A stretch of DNA of 64,000 nt, from assembly GCA_017893485.1 (NCBI GenBank), contig CM030364.1, positions 244,727,818 to 244,791,817 on the forward strand, read 5' to 3'. The notes under the pieces were generated by a model. It worked only from the letters and a program-made list of their open reading frames with translations, had not been told where the DNA came from and made no database searches. Made by a program: the position numbers and the translations under genes. This DNA comes from Hemerocallis citrina. Lineage: Eukaryota > Streptophyta > Magnoliopsida > Asparagales > Asphodelaceae. Below, one piece after another: positions 43,615-56,043 of the stretch; positions within the stretch are counted from its first letter, which is position 1; each line of letters begins with the position of its first letter.

Positions 43615-45209
43615 GATTAAAACATTTTGACTTTTGGGTTTAAAAATTGATTTTTTTGGCTTCTAAAAGTTCGGAAAAAAATACTATAATTATTCTAAAA
43701 CTATGTGGATTCTATGAAAAATACTTGTGCATTATTTTACTAAAATAAAAGTGACTTAGAAGTGAAAATTGAGCAGACTTGCATGAAATTGACATTTGCA
43801 TAAATATGAAAAGTGATTATTTTTCATGAGAAAATTTTATTAAGTTATAAAAGAGAAATTTTGATTGGAGGAAGATTTAAGTGTGTTGATTATGAATTTT
43901 TATTCATCTGTTTTGGGTTTTGTGTGCACTCTAAAGATAGATGAGAAATACAACGTTGTGGATTGAATTAAGTAAAAGAAAGAAGTACTAGTATGAGAAT
44001 CTAATGGAGTTATTGAAATAAAAATTTGAGTATGAAATACATGAATTAAAATTGAACCTTATATATGAGATTTGATTCATAGAAAAGAATGAAAATCATG
44101 TTAATTGTGAAAAAGAACTTATGAGTATGAGACTCAAATTTTGTGATTATGAAGTGAAATTGAGAACTAGAGTGTAGCTAAGCCTCATATCGGCATTGAA
44201 AAGAAATATGTTGAAATGAAATTTGAAATGAAAAGACCAAAATTTGGGTCATGGTATATAAATGATTAAGATCGGTATAGTGGAAGGGCTAACTCTAGAG
44301 AATTGATTTTATTCATGATTCAAATTACTAAGGACTAGACACATAGTGAAGATGTGATGGAAATTAAGAGAAAAACACGAGTATGAGGGCCTCGAAGCTG
44401 CAGTGTGAGAACATTCACAGGCTGTCTATACAATGCATCGTGTCATAATGTGGATATGTCTCCAGTAGTCCGTACCGCAAGTGACGCTTGTGGGGTGTTT
44501 GGTGACTACGGGTGGTGTCATGTCCCATGATGGAGGCTGAATTGTCTATAGGTTCTTCACGATGCGTCGTGACATGACGTGAGATTTCCCTCCAGGTTGT
44601 CTGGACATGAGCTCGTAACTCATAGAACATCTAGGATACTTATCGTAGTTACAGTAGTAGTTTAAGTCATGACGAGGGATTGAACCCAACAAGATGAATA
44701 ACTGTTAAGGGCTTGCCCTCAGACCTTTATAGTATGGGATGCATAGAATCTGAACAAGTGCGCATTAGGGTCATGTAACATACATAATTGCATTAAGGAC
44801 TAAGTGCACCGCATAACACGACATCAATAGGATAGTCTCTTGTAGTTTTCTTTGTGATCAAGTTTGTGGTTTGCTTAAGTATTTGAAAATCGTTATACTG
44901 TTTGGCATAGAGAGGATAGCCGTGTATAATATTTCATCGGTTGTAAACAACTGTCGTGCCCACTGTTTCTATGCAGGGTAAAGTGATTAACAAGACTAAA
45001 GTTTGCATGATGCTTAAAGAATGATTTAAGTGTTGTACATTTCAATTCATGTAATTTATTGTAAATTGCTTCAGTTGTAAATATGTATTGTAAATGTAAC
45101 TCTGATGTAACGAAAGTTTTTAATTCCTTGTAAAATTATACGAAGAGAAGTGTAAAGATCCTATGGAACTTCGAATTTAGTCTGTTTTGGAATTCGGGGT
45201 GTTACAGAG

Positions 45210-45222
45210 TGGTATCAGAGCC
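45210..45222 (+). promoter_or_regulatory. primer-binding site of element F
   Basis: TGGTATCAGAGCC, complementary to initiator tRNA-Met, 3 nt after the 5' LTR. Confidence 0.9.
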
Positions 45223-45365
45223 ACGCTTCCAAGTAGTACAAATTTATAAGGAATGACTCCCTAGAAGTGGACATTAGAGAGTGTGTTAAGTCTAGAGATT
45301 TAAATGTAAGCTACTTACATTTGTGTTGCTCTATGATTTATGCTTCTTCTTCTCCTTTCTCTAAG

Positions 45366-45765
45366 ATGGCGGACCACTTCGACCCAGCTGGAGATGATGA
45401 CTGGCACATAGTTGAGGAGGATTACTACCCCGAGCAAGCTGATTCAGACGAAAAAGGTCCCGAAGAATTTGAAGAGGAATGGCCTGAGTCCCGAGAGATC
45501 ACTCCACCTCCGAATTCATCTGATGATTCCTCCGACGAGGAAGAACCACTTCCGAGTAGTCTCATTGTGTTTCTTCAGAGTAGGTAGAGACTCAGAGGGA
45601 GAGAGCGGAGCTACTATAGGCACAGTGTGCGAAGTGCAAGGACAGCATTGTAACTCTCAGTCATTGTGTTTGGAAACTCGAGAAGAGGAAAAACATGTAC
45701 GATGTACTGAAGGAAGAAGTGGAGGAACTACGAGAAGAGTTTCGAGAAGCCAAGAGGAACCGTAG
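45366..45765 (+). pseudogene. element F gag, N-terminal part
   Basis: The ATG at 45366 opens MADHFDPAGDDDWHIVEEDY followed by an acidic, Ser/Pro-rich stretch. The leader and this start are closely similar to element D (ATG 53051). After a frame change near 45580 the sequence encodes a coiled-coil-like stretch (LKEEVEELREEFREAKR) up to the insertion point of element D at 45765. The coiled coil is missing from element D. Confidence 0.7.
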
Positions 45766-48584
45766 TGTAACGCCCCGAATCCCAAATTACTGAATTCGAG
45801 ATGTTCTACAGGATCTTTTCGCTTCCTTCACATACAATTTTACAAGGAAATTTAAAACCTTTCTTTTACATCAGAGTTTACAACATAATACATTTGAATT
45901 TACACAGCGGAAGCAAAATATACAATATTTACATAAATGAACAACAGCATAATGAACTCTTTATGCATCCATTCCTCTTACATGTAATTATATCCTGCAT
46001 AAAAACTGTGGGTACGTCAGTTTATTCAACCGACGATAATTATACATGGCCATCCTCTCTATGCCAGAAACAGTATAATGAATCTCATTTCTTACAAAAT
46101 CACAAACTTGTTCAACATAAGCATGCAAATAGGAGGGAACTTTTAATGATGTCGTGTCGTGATTGTGCACTTAAACCCTTAATGCAATTTACTCAATTAA
46201 CATGACACTAATGCGCACTTGTTCGAATTCTATGCATCCCATTCTACATAGATTCGAGGGCAAGCCTCTTAAACGATCTTCATTTTTGTAGGGTTCAATC
46301 CCCCGCCATGACTTATTCTACTTCTGTAATTCCAATGAGTATCCTAGATGAATCTATGAGTACAAGCATGTATCCTGGCCCCTGGAGTAGAATTTCGCGC
46401 CATGTCTTGACTCGTCAAGCATGCATTCTGCGACAATTCAGCCTCCTCCCTGAACACACTCCTCTTGCAGTCACCAAAACATCCCATAAGCGTGACTAGA
46501 GTCCGATCATTACTGAGTTGTGCCCGCGCCATGTCTTGACTCGTCAAGCATGCATTCTGCGGCTCACACACCCGCACCGTACCCTAGCTCTCATACTCAT
46601 GTTTTTCTCTCACCTTCATCACCTCCACACTATGTATTTAAGTTACATTAGAATCATGAATAAAAATCAAGCTCTAGAGTTAGCCTCTCCATCAACCGGA
46701 CTTATCATTTCATTTCACTTGACCAACCTGGTCTAATTCTCAATATCATTTCATTCACTGCCGGGGAGACTTAGCTACTCTTTGTTCAATTTCAAATTCA
46801 CAATATCCAATGGAGCATCATCAGCTCATAATTCATTTTAGAGTCTCACAGACTTTCTTATCATGATTTAGCCTTTCATAATTATTCATAAAATTCTCAA
46901 TTCTCATCTATGATTCCTTTCACATGATTCATATGGCCAAAATCAGAATCCATCAATGAAAGCATAAAGTTCATCATTATCAACAGTAAAATACATGAAT
47001 CAAATTATCGAAGTCCTCTCTGTACAGTCGACTTGGGAAGGTACCAGTCGACTTATACAGTCACACAGTATCATCAATATTGCTCGGGATAGTCGACTGT
47101 TGTACACCACCAGTCGCCTGTCCCGCACTTTTCATATTCACCATATTGTTCTCGTGACAGTCGACTGTTCATCAATCAGCCGTCTGTCTTGGAGATTTCA
47201 ACAGCAAAATTTCTAAGTCCAGATCAGTCGACTTGCCACATGCATCGGTCGACTGGACAGATCCATTTTAATTTGGGAATTTATTTACAGTTCTTACGTG
47301 TACTTGCATCATGATATCGATTAACAGTATATATCAATTCATGTTTTATTAACAGAGTTCCTCTTGTTCAGTGGCATTCATAGCACAATTTCCCCAATTA
47401 TTAACATGCTCTTTTAGAGAAAACTACTCTAAACATGCGTCCACATTGCTCATACTTACTTACGACAATGGAGATATAAATTTCAAGTCATCATCATGGG
47501 TCTACATAAATAGAATATCTTTATTCAGGGAACTATCAAACAGTTGCATTCAGAACGAAGCACCAGTCGACTTAACACCAAGTCAGTCGACTGCGCCGAC
47601 AATTTCAGATATTTATCACCTTAGTTCTTTTTATTTGTTTCCCTTCCCTCCATCATATGTGTCATAGGGAAAAACATACATTTAATAATCACACCATCAT
47701 GGCTATTCACACACATTTTATCAGCACATTATGAAAAAGTAATGTCTCGTATCAGTCGGCTGGCTCATATGGCAGTCGACTGTACCGACAGCTTCGCCTC
47801 AAATTAATAGCATGTTCAAGCAATTTCTACCGCATTCAATTCTCTTTTGTAACATGGTATCAATCATGACAATCATAGTATTATTCCTACGTTAGAAGTC
47901 CTGAGAAACACCCACCTTTTATGAAGAAAAATAACGAAATCCCGCAAGTCCTTCAATATAGCGCAGCACTTCTTGTTCCTTTGTTCCACACCGGCTCCTC
48001 AGCAATGCTGCTTGCCTCCACAGAAAAGCTCCCACACAACTCACAGATACTCTCTATAAACTCAGGAAATTTTAAGTGTAAAAGAGATAGGGAAAGTAGG
48101 GGGTATTTATACTAGAAGATAAATAAGATGAAGGGTTGAGATCTATTAGGGAGTTGGAGGATTAAGGGCTGAGATTGATTTGGGGGTTGTAAAAACTACC
48201 CACAACTCAGGATAACTACCCATGATCCTAGCCACTTCCCTCCCAAAACCGGCCAAGGAGTTGTGCCTAATACACGTGTACATTGAGTGCACGTGTAATC
48301 ACAAGTCACACACAAGTATACCCGGAATAAAATAGAGTAAAAAATGTTACATTACAAGTTATAGAAGATAATAAGAGGGTTTACAATTCATGGGCTTAAA
48401 ATCACTTTGGGCCAAAATAAATTTTATTAAAAGAAAAATAGACAAATTAACATTGGGCTTTAAAGCAAGTATTTTATAGGGAAAAATATAATTTATTCAT
48501 CATGGAGTAATAGCCACGTGCTACACAAGCATACTATAAAAGAGAATTAATCTTCAAGTATTTAGGAAAAGTCGGGGTATTACA
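45766..48584 (-). repeat. element D 3' LTR
   Basis: 2819 bp. On the plus strand it begins TGTAACGCCC and ends GGGGTATTACA. TATA box (minus) at 48104-48111, CACGTG words near 48277-48300 and 48521, and six palindrome pairs at 47025/47045, 47090/47111, 47158/47177, 47225/47246, 47564/47584 and 47753/47773 (spacings 20, 21, 19, 21, 20, 20). A 37-bp direct repeat at 46396-46432 and 46525-46561 contains the hairpin word CTTGACTCGTCAAG. Open frames inside are not genes. Confidence 0.95.
48104..48111 (-). promoter_or_regulatory. TATA box, element D 3' LTR
   Basis: TATAAATA followed by CCCCC on the minus strand. The active promoter would be the identical box in the 5' LTR at 55558-55565. Confidence 0.6.
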
Positions 48585-48603
48585 TCACTCCCTCCTTAGA
48601 ATA
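48585..48603 (-). promoter_or_regulatory. polypurine tract of element D
   Basis: On the minus strand AAGGAGGGAGTGA directly precedes the 3' LTR. Element F has AAGGAAGGAGTGC in the same place. Confidence 0.75.
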
Positions 48604-48705
48604 GTTCCGTCCTCGGAACTACAATCAAGAGCGAGAAAAGAAAACACAACAACAAGAGGTACAAAATATAAAGATACAAAATACAAAATACAACCAACAA
48701 GACGA

Positions 48706-51700
48706 TCAAGCAAAAAGCTCAGGATAGTCCTTCAACATCTTCTCCTCAGATTCCCAAGTAGCCTCTTCAACCAAGTGGTTTCTCCAAACTACTTTGACCA
48801 TCGGTATCGTCTTATTCCTCAAGACCTTCTCCCTACGGTCAACAATCTCAACAGGAGTCTCGATGTAATTCAGGTCTAACTGCAAACCTTCCGGCACTTC
48901 AGGCAAATGATGACTCGGATCTGGAATATAACCTCTTAGCATAGACACATGAAAGACATTGTGCACCTGAGATAACTCTTCCGGTAATTCAAGCCGGTAA
49001 GCAGTTTTCCCGATCCTTTTCAATATCTTGTATGGGCCTATAAACCTCGGGGCTAACTTCCCGCCTTTACCAAACCGAAACACACCTTTGCTGGGTGATA
49101 CCTTCAGAAAGACGAAGTCACCAACCTCAAACTCAAGGTCCCTTCTCCGGTTGTCTGCATAGCTTTTCTGCCTGCTCTGAGCTTCCACCAACCTCTTCCT
49201 GATCCGATCAATCTTCTCAGAAGTCAGCTGCACAAGCTCAGGACCAAACAACTGACGCTCCCCAACCTCATACCAACACACAGGAGTCCTGCACTTCCTG
49301 CCATACAAAGCTTCATACGGCGCCATCCCGATGCTAGCCTGAAAACTGTTGTTGTAGGCAAACTCCACCAAGGGTAAATGCCTTTCCCAACTGCCTCCGA
49401 AGTCTAGTATACAACACCGAAGCATATCCTCAAGAATACGGTTGACTCTCTCGGTCTGCCCATCGGTCTGTGGATGAAAAGCAGTGCTGAAATCTGTCTT
49501 GGTACCCAAAGCTGCCTGAAGACTCCTCCAGAAATGCGAAGTAAACCGCGCATCTCGATCAGACACAATAGTCGAAGGAACGCCATGAAGTCGGACAATC
49601 TCACCAACATACAACTCAGCCAACTTGTCCATCGAAGCCGTGAGTTTCATCGCCAAAACGTGAGCGGACTTGGTAAGTCGATCGACTATAACCCAAATAG
49701 CATCATTGACCTTAGAACTCTTAGGCAATCCCGTGATGAAATCCATACTGATGTTATCCCACTTCCATTCCGGAATAGGTAACGGCTGTAATAGACCTCC
49801 GGGTCTCTGATTTTCGGCTTTGACTTGCTGACAAACCTCACACTTCGCGACAAATTCGGCCACATCCCGCTTCAAACCTGACCACCAGAAATGCTGCATG
49901 ATGTCTTTGTACATCTTAGTACTTCCAGGATGTACTGACAAAAGAGTAGCATGCGCCTCCTGAAGAATACTCTCTTTCAGGTCCGCCTGATCTGGAACAC
50001 ACAGCCTATCTCCGAACCACAGCACTCCATCCCTGGTCTGAAATCCGGGTAACCTGCCAGCACTAACCTGCTCCTTCATCTCCAAGATATCAGCATCAAC
50101 TTCCTGACTTGCAATGATCCTTGCATTCAAAGTAGGCTGAAGCTTCAACTGAGATAAAGATGCCCCCAATCCTTGCAAGACAACCTCAATACCTGCTCGA
50201 TCCAACTCCTCAATCAGATGCCTCTGAGTTGTAATCAAAATGGCCAAACTGCTCTTGCGACTAAGTGCATCAGCAACAACATTATCCTTTCCAGGATGAT
50301 ACTTGATCTCAGGTCGCATATCCTCGAGCACTTCCAGCCATCTCCGCTGTCTTAGATTGAGATCCCTCTGCTGGTAGATATACTTCAAGCTCTTATGATC
50401 CGTGTACATGTTCAGCTTCTCACCATACACGTAGTGCCTCCATTGCTTCAAAGCGAAGATAATCGCAGCCAGCTCTAGATCATGAGTCGGATAATTCTTC
50501 TCATGCGGTCGTAGTTGCCTAGACCCATAAGCGATTACTTTACCCTCTTGCATTAAGACACAACCAAGTCCCCGATGTGAAGCATCGCTATAGACATCAT
50601 ACTCAACTCCTGCTCTAGGCAAAGCCAAAATAGGTGCAGTAGTCAGTCTATCCTTCAACTCCTGAAAACTCGCCTCACATTGCTCGGTCCACTTGAAGCT
50701 CACATTCTTCTTGGTCAACTTGGTAAGCGGCACAGCTATCTGAGCATAACCTTGAATGAATCTCCTGTAGTACCCAGTCATTCCAAGGAAACTTCTGACT
50801 TCCTTCACTGTAGTAGGCCTAGCCCAATCCCTCACTGCCTCTATCTTCTGAGGGTCAGTTGCCACTCCCTCCTTAGAAAGGATGTGACCTAGGAATGCCA
50901 CTTCAGATTTCCAGAAATCACACTTGGATAACTTGGCATACAACCCCTGCTCTTCCAACTTCTGCAAAACTGCTCCCAGATGCCCGGTGTGCTCCGCCTC
51001 AGACTTGGAGTACACGAGGATATCGTCGATAAACACCACGACGAAAGAGTCAATAAACGGCCTCAGAACTCTGTTCATCAAGTCCATGAAGATTGCGGGT
51101 GCATTCGTCACTCCGAATGGCATAACTAAGAATTCGTAATGCCCATGCCGAGTTCTAAATGCAGTTTTATGCACATCTTCAGCTTTCACTCGCACTTGGT
51201 GATATCCTTATCGAAGATCTATTTTGGAGAATACAGCTGCTCCTTGTAGACGATCGAACAAGTCATCAATTCGAGGAATCGGATACTTATTCTGAACAGT
51301 GACCTTATTCAGCTCCCGGTAATCGATACACATCCTCATCGATCCATCCTTCTTCTTTACCAAAAGCACTGGTGCTCCCCAAGGTGACGCACTAGGTTGA
51401 ATAAAGCCTTTTCCCAACAGTTCCTCAATCTGCCGTTTCACCTCATCCTGTTCCACTGGAGCCATCCTATAAGGTGCCTTAGAAATGGGCGCACTTCCCG
51501 GTTGAACAGTGATGCTGAACTCTACATCACGATGCGGAGGTAACCCAGGAAAATCTTCTAAGAACACTGTCGGATAGTCCCGAACCACAGGAATCCCTTG
51601 CAATTCCACAGGAGTCTCTTCCTTGCGGATAGTTGCCACCAGCTTAGAACACTTCAACTTCCCTTGGAAAGTGACTTCAGGTCCACCTGGAGCCTTCACT

Positions 51701-52018
51701 GTGACGGTCTTGGTCTTGCACTCGATGCTTGCACTGTACACCGACATCCAATCAATGCCAATGATAACATCGACTCTCAAGATGGTCAGCTCGATCAGAT
51801 CAATGCCAAAGATTCGATCCCCAATCACTATCTCGCAATCAGCATAGTACCGATCAGTGGTCAAAGTCTCCCCTGATGGCGTAGCTACTGCTAAGATCTT
51901 GCCTGGAAAATCTTCGGTTCAACTCCCAACACTTTAGCAAATCTAGGAGACACAAAAGTATGAGAGGATCCAGTATCAAACAACACCACAGCTCCCTTTC
52001 CATTAATATAGAGTTCTC
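48706..52018 (-). pseudogene. element D pol (protease, RT, RNase H, integrase, chromodomain)
   Basis: Protease VVLFDTGSSHTFVSP near 51990-51945. [17 protein letters not shown], then [32 protein letters not shown] and the active site FIDDILVYS. RNase [21 protein letters not shown] and DHKSLKYI. Integrase zinc region ([11 protein letters not shown] ... [11 protein letters not shown]) and core ([31 protein letters not shown]). The chromodomain-like C-terminus [19 protein letters not shown] ends at 48706. One base is missing near 51911, and TAA replaces a serine codon at 51210-51208. Otherwise the frame is open, so the copy is recently disabled. The start of pol shares no ATG with gag and is probably reached by splicing or frameshifting at the junction 52019-52112. 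Confidence 0.92.
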
Positions 52019-52112
52019 CTGTTACATAACATATATCATTACATAACAATTTCACACTATAAACGGGAAGAAGAAATGAAAGAGAAACCACACTAAACAT
52101 CAGCCCTCGTAC
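52019..52112 (-). other. candidate 94-nt intron at the gag/pol junction of element D
   Basis: On the minus strand it begins GTACGAGG (52112) and ends TATGTAACAG (52019), and is strongly T-rich between. The Gag frame reads a stop at 52095-52093, just inside. The length (1 modulo 3) and phase are such that removal puts the last Gag codons in frame with the protease. Element F has the same arrangement (57162-57258, 97 nt). The pol frame is also open through the segment, so a ribosomal frameshift in the overlap is an alternative. Confidence 0.5.
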
Positions 52113-53051
52113 CAGAGATGACCTGATCCGCCTCCTCAGCATCAGCTTCTGTCAAAGCAAATACTCGCCCTGACTGGTACGGCCTCTTCCCAGTCTGCTG
52201 TATTGGCACATTGTGATTGCCAGCCCGTGGTTTGAGACATCGAGATTGGTAATGTCCCACTTCACCACAGTTAAAGCAAGTGACTGCGGAAGGTCTCCCT
52301 GCATCGTTTCCAGGTCTCCCAGCTACACTGACGGCATTCGCCCCTGTCGGTTTGAACTTCTGTGCAGATGGTTGCCCCTTGAAACTCCCCGATGGCGCGG
52401 GCCTCTTCCCAGACTGCCAGTTGCTCCTCTGGTGCTGAGCAACATGGAACTGCCCCATATCTGCCTCCGTTGCTGCCGCCCTCTTTACCAGCTTATCGAA
52501 TCTCCTGATACCAAGGGGTATCATACGAGATCTCAAGCTCGGCCTCAGACCATGCTCGAACTTGCGAGCCTTCTTCGCCTCATCCATCACCAGTTCTGGA
52601 GCATACCTGGAGAGCTGAGTAAACTTGGTCTCATACTCCCTTACTGACATGCTGCCTTGTTGAAGTGACAGAAACTCCATGGCCTTTTTCTCCTGGACGT
52701 CGGAGGGGAAATAATGGCTGCGGAATTCTTCCAGAAATTCCTCCCAGCCAAGCAACAAGCCGCCCATAGTCCTCTTCATCGACTGCCACCAAACAGCCGC
52801 ATCCTTCTCCAACTGCAAAGTCGCCAACTTGACCTTGCTGCCCTCCGGTGTTTCCAACACCTCGAAGATTGTCTCCACTTGCCGAATCCAGTTATCGGCC
52901 GCATCCGGATCTGACTTTCCCTCGAACACTGGTGGTTTCATTCTCTTGAACGATTCCACTAGCTTGATTGCCTCGGGTACTGGATTTACCGGCCCCCTTC
53001 CTCAATAATGTGCCAGTCGTCGCCTCCAGCAGGGTCGAAGTGATCAGCCAT
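52093..53051 (-). pseudogene. element D gag
   Basis: The ATG at 53051-53049 opens MADHFDPAGGDDWHIIEE as in element F, but the following linker and coiled coil are deleted and the frame shifts near 52990. From about 52986 the Gag core is open: MKPPVFEGKSDPDAADNWI, then KDAAVWWQSMKRTMGG, SVREYETKFTQLSRYAPEL and the zinc knuckle CFNCGEVGHYQSRC near 52290-52248. Gag ends at the TAG 52095-52093 if unspliced. Gag makes the capsid and binds genomic RNA. Confidence 0.88.
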
Positions 53052-53203
53052 CTTAGAATAGAGAGGAAGAAGCATAAATTATAGAGCAACACAAATGTAA
53101 GTTACTCACATTTAAATCTCTAAACTCAAACACACACTCTAATGTCCACATCTAGGGTGTCGTTCCTTATAAATTTGTACAAGTGTGAAAGCATAGAAAG
53201 CGT

Positions 53204-53216
53204 GGCTCTGATACCA
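53204..53216 (-). promoter_or_regulatory. primer-binding site of element D
   Basis: On the minus strand TGGTATCAGAGCC, complementary to initiator tRNA-Met, 3 nt inside the 5' LTR boundary at 53220. Confidence 0.92.
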
Positions 53217-53219
53217 CTC

Positions 53220-56038
53220 TGTAACGCCCCGAATCCCAAATTACTGAATTCGAGATGTTCTACAGGATCTTTTCGCTTCCTTCACATACAATTTTACAAG
53301 GAAATTTAAAACCTTTCTTTTACATCAGAGTTTACAACATAATACATTTGAATTTACACAGCGGAAGCAAAATATACAATATTTACATAAATGAACAACA
53401 GCATAATGAACTCTTTATGCATCCATTCCTCTTACATGTAATTATATCCTGCATAAAAACTGTGGGTACGTCAGTTTATTCAACCGACGATAATTATACA
53501 TGGCCATCCTCTCTATGCCAGAAACAGTATAATGAATCTCATTTCTTACAAAATCACAAACTTGTTCAACATAAGCATGCAAATAGGAGGGAACTTTTAA
53601 TGATGTCGTGTCGTGATTGTGCACTTAAACCCTTAATACAATTTACTCAATTAACATGACACTAATGCGCACTTGTTCGAATTCTATGCATCCCATTCTA
53701 CATAGATTCGAGGGCAAGCCTCTTAAACGATCTTCATTTTTGTAGGGTTCAATCCCCCGCCATGACTTATTCTACTTCTGTAATTCCAATGAGTATCCTA
53801 GATGAATCTATGAGTACAAGCATGTATCCTGGCCCCTGGAGTAGAATTTCGCGCCATGTCTTGACTCGTCAAGCATGCATTCTGCGACAATTCAGCCTCC
53901 TCCCTGAACACACTCCTCTTGCAGTCACCAAAACATCCCATAAGCGTGACTAGAGTCCGATCATTACTGAGTTGTGCCCGCGCCATGTCTTGACTCGTCA
54001 AGCATGCATTCTGCAGCTCACACACCCGCACCGTACCCTAGCTCTCATACTCATGTTTTTCTCTCACCTTCATCACCTCCACACTATGTATTTAAGTTAC
54101 ATTAGAATCATGAATAAAAATCAAGCTCTAGAGTTAGCCTCTCCATCAACCGGACTTATCATTTCATTTCACTTGACCAACCTGGTCTAATTCTCAATAT
54201 CATTTCATTCACTGCCGGGGAGACTTAGCTACTCTTTGTTCAATTTCAAATTCACAATATCCAATGGAGCATCATCAGCTCATAATTCATTTTAGAGTCT
54301 CACAGACTTTCTTATCATGATTTAGCCTTTCATAATTATTCATAAAATTCTCAATTCTCATCTATGATTCCTTTCACATGATTCATATGGCCAAAATCAG
54401 AATCCATCAATGAAAGCATAAAGTTCATCATTATCAACAGTAAAATACATGAATCAAATTATCGAAGTCCTCTCTGTACAGTCGACTTGGGAAGGTACCA
54501 GTCGACTTATACAGTCACACAGTATCATCAATATTGCTCGGGATAGTCGACTGTTGTACACCACCAGTCGCCTGTCCCGCACTTTTCATATTCACCATAT
54601 TGTTCTCGTGACAGTCGACTGTTCATCAATCAGCCGTCTGTCTTGGAGATTTCAACAGCAAAATTTCTAAGTCCAGATCAGTCGACTTGCCACATGCATC
54701 GGTCGACTGGACAGATCCATTTTAATTTGGGAATTTATTTACAGTTCTTACGTGTACTTGCATCATGATATTAATTAACAGTATATATCAATTCATGTTT
54801 CATTAACAGAGTTCCTCTTGTTCAGTGGCATTCATAGCACAATTTCCCCAGTTATTAACATGCTCTTTTAGAGAAAACTACTCTAAACATGCGTCCACAT
54901 TGCTCATACTTACTTACGACAATGGAGATATAAATTTCAAGTCATCATCATGGGTCTACATAAATAGAATATCTTTATTCAGGGAACTATCAAACAGTTG
55001 CATTCAGAACGAAGCACCAGTCGACTTAACACCAAGTCAGTCGACTGCGCCGACAACTTCAGATATTTTTCACCTTAGTTCTTTTTATTTGTTTCCCTTC
55101 CCTCCATCATATGTGTCATAGAGAAAAACATACATTTAATAATCACACCATCATGGCTATTCACACACATTTTATCAGCACATTATGAAAAAGTAATGTC
55201 TCGTATCAGTCGGCTGGCTCATATGGCAGTCGACTGTACCGACAGCTTCGCCTCAAATTAATAGCATGTTCAAGCAATTTCTACCGCATTCAATTCTCTT
55301 TTGTAACATGGTATCAATCATGACAATCATAGTATTATTCCTACGTTAGAAGTCCTGAGAAACACCCACCTTTTATGAAGAAAAATAACGAAATCCCGCA
55401 AGTCCTTCAATATAGCGCAGCACTTCTTGTTCCTTTGTTCCACACCGGCTCCTCAGCAATGCTGCTTGCCTCCACAGAAAAGCTCCCACACAACTCACAG
55501 ATACTCTCTATAAACTCAGGAAATTTTAAGTGTAAAAGAGATAGGGAAAGTAGGGGGTATTTATACTAGAAGATAAATAAGATGAAGGGTTGAGATCTAT
55601 TAGGGAGTTGGAGGATTAAGGGCTGAGATTGATTTGGGGGTTGTAAAAACTACCCACAACTCAGGATAACTACCCATGATCCTAGCCACTTCCCTCCCAA
55701 AACCGGCCAAGGAGTTGTGCCTAATACACGTGTACATTGAGTGCACGTGTAATCACAAGTCACACACAAGTATACCCGGAATAAAATAGAGTAAAAAATG
55801 TTACATTACAAGTTATAGAAGATAATAAGAGGGTTTACAATTCATGGGCTTAAAATCACTTTGGGCCAAAATAAATTTTATTAAAAGAAAAATAGACAAA
55901 TTAACATTGGGCTTTAAAGCAAGTATTTTATAGGGAAAAATATAATTTATTCATCATGGAGTAATAGCCACGTGCTACACAAGCATACTATAAAAGAGAA
56001 TTAATCTTCAAGTATTTAGGAAAAGTCGGGGTATTACA
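53220..56038 (-). repeat. element D 5' LTR
   Basis: 2819 bp, the same length as the 3' LTR. Differences were noticed near 53642, 54014, 54774, 54800, 54850, 55056-55070 and 55122. It carries the same six palindrome pairs, shifted by 7454 (for example 54612, 55038 and 55227 exact), and a TATA box on the minus strand at 55558-55565. Transcription would start here and run leftwards. Confidence 0.95.
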
Positions 56039-56043
56039 CGTAG

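Larger units (their letters stand above)
41850..45206 (+). repeat. element F 5' LTR (3357 bp)
   Basis: TGTAATACCC...GGTGTTACA, directly followed by the primer site. It contains CACGTG (near 42240), a TATA box (42435-42442) followed at once by a C run (42443-42454), two tRNA-like segments (43363-43614) and the block shared with other LTR families (about 44674-44780). Confidence 0.92.
45766..56038 (-). mobile_element. chromovirus-type gypsy element D, young, minus strand
   Basis: Bounded by a perfect duplication CGTAG (45761-45765 and 56039-56043) inside element F gag. Both LTRs are exactly 2819 bp (3' LTR 45766-48584, 5' LTR 53220-56038). I noticed only about ten differences, roughly 0.3 to 0.4 percent. 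Primer site, gag, pol and polypurine tract lie in minus orientation. The polyprotein ends in a chromodomain-like region, as in Tekay/Del chromoviruses. It is young, but carries at least one frameshift and one nonsense change. Confidence 0.95.

Noticed and set aside
45308..45365. A 5' UTR intron in elements F and D just before the gag ATG
   Set aside because: GT and AG ends are present in both, but the length of about 58 nt is below the usual plant minimum. Not claimed.
45801..46205. 134-codon frame at 45801 and its copy at 53255
   Set aside because: Both lie inside the two LTRs of element D and are identical only because the LTRs are. There are no protein motifs and no suitable promoter orientation.
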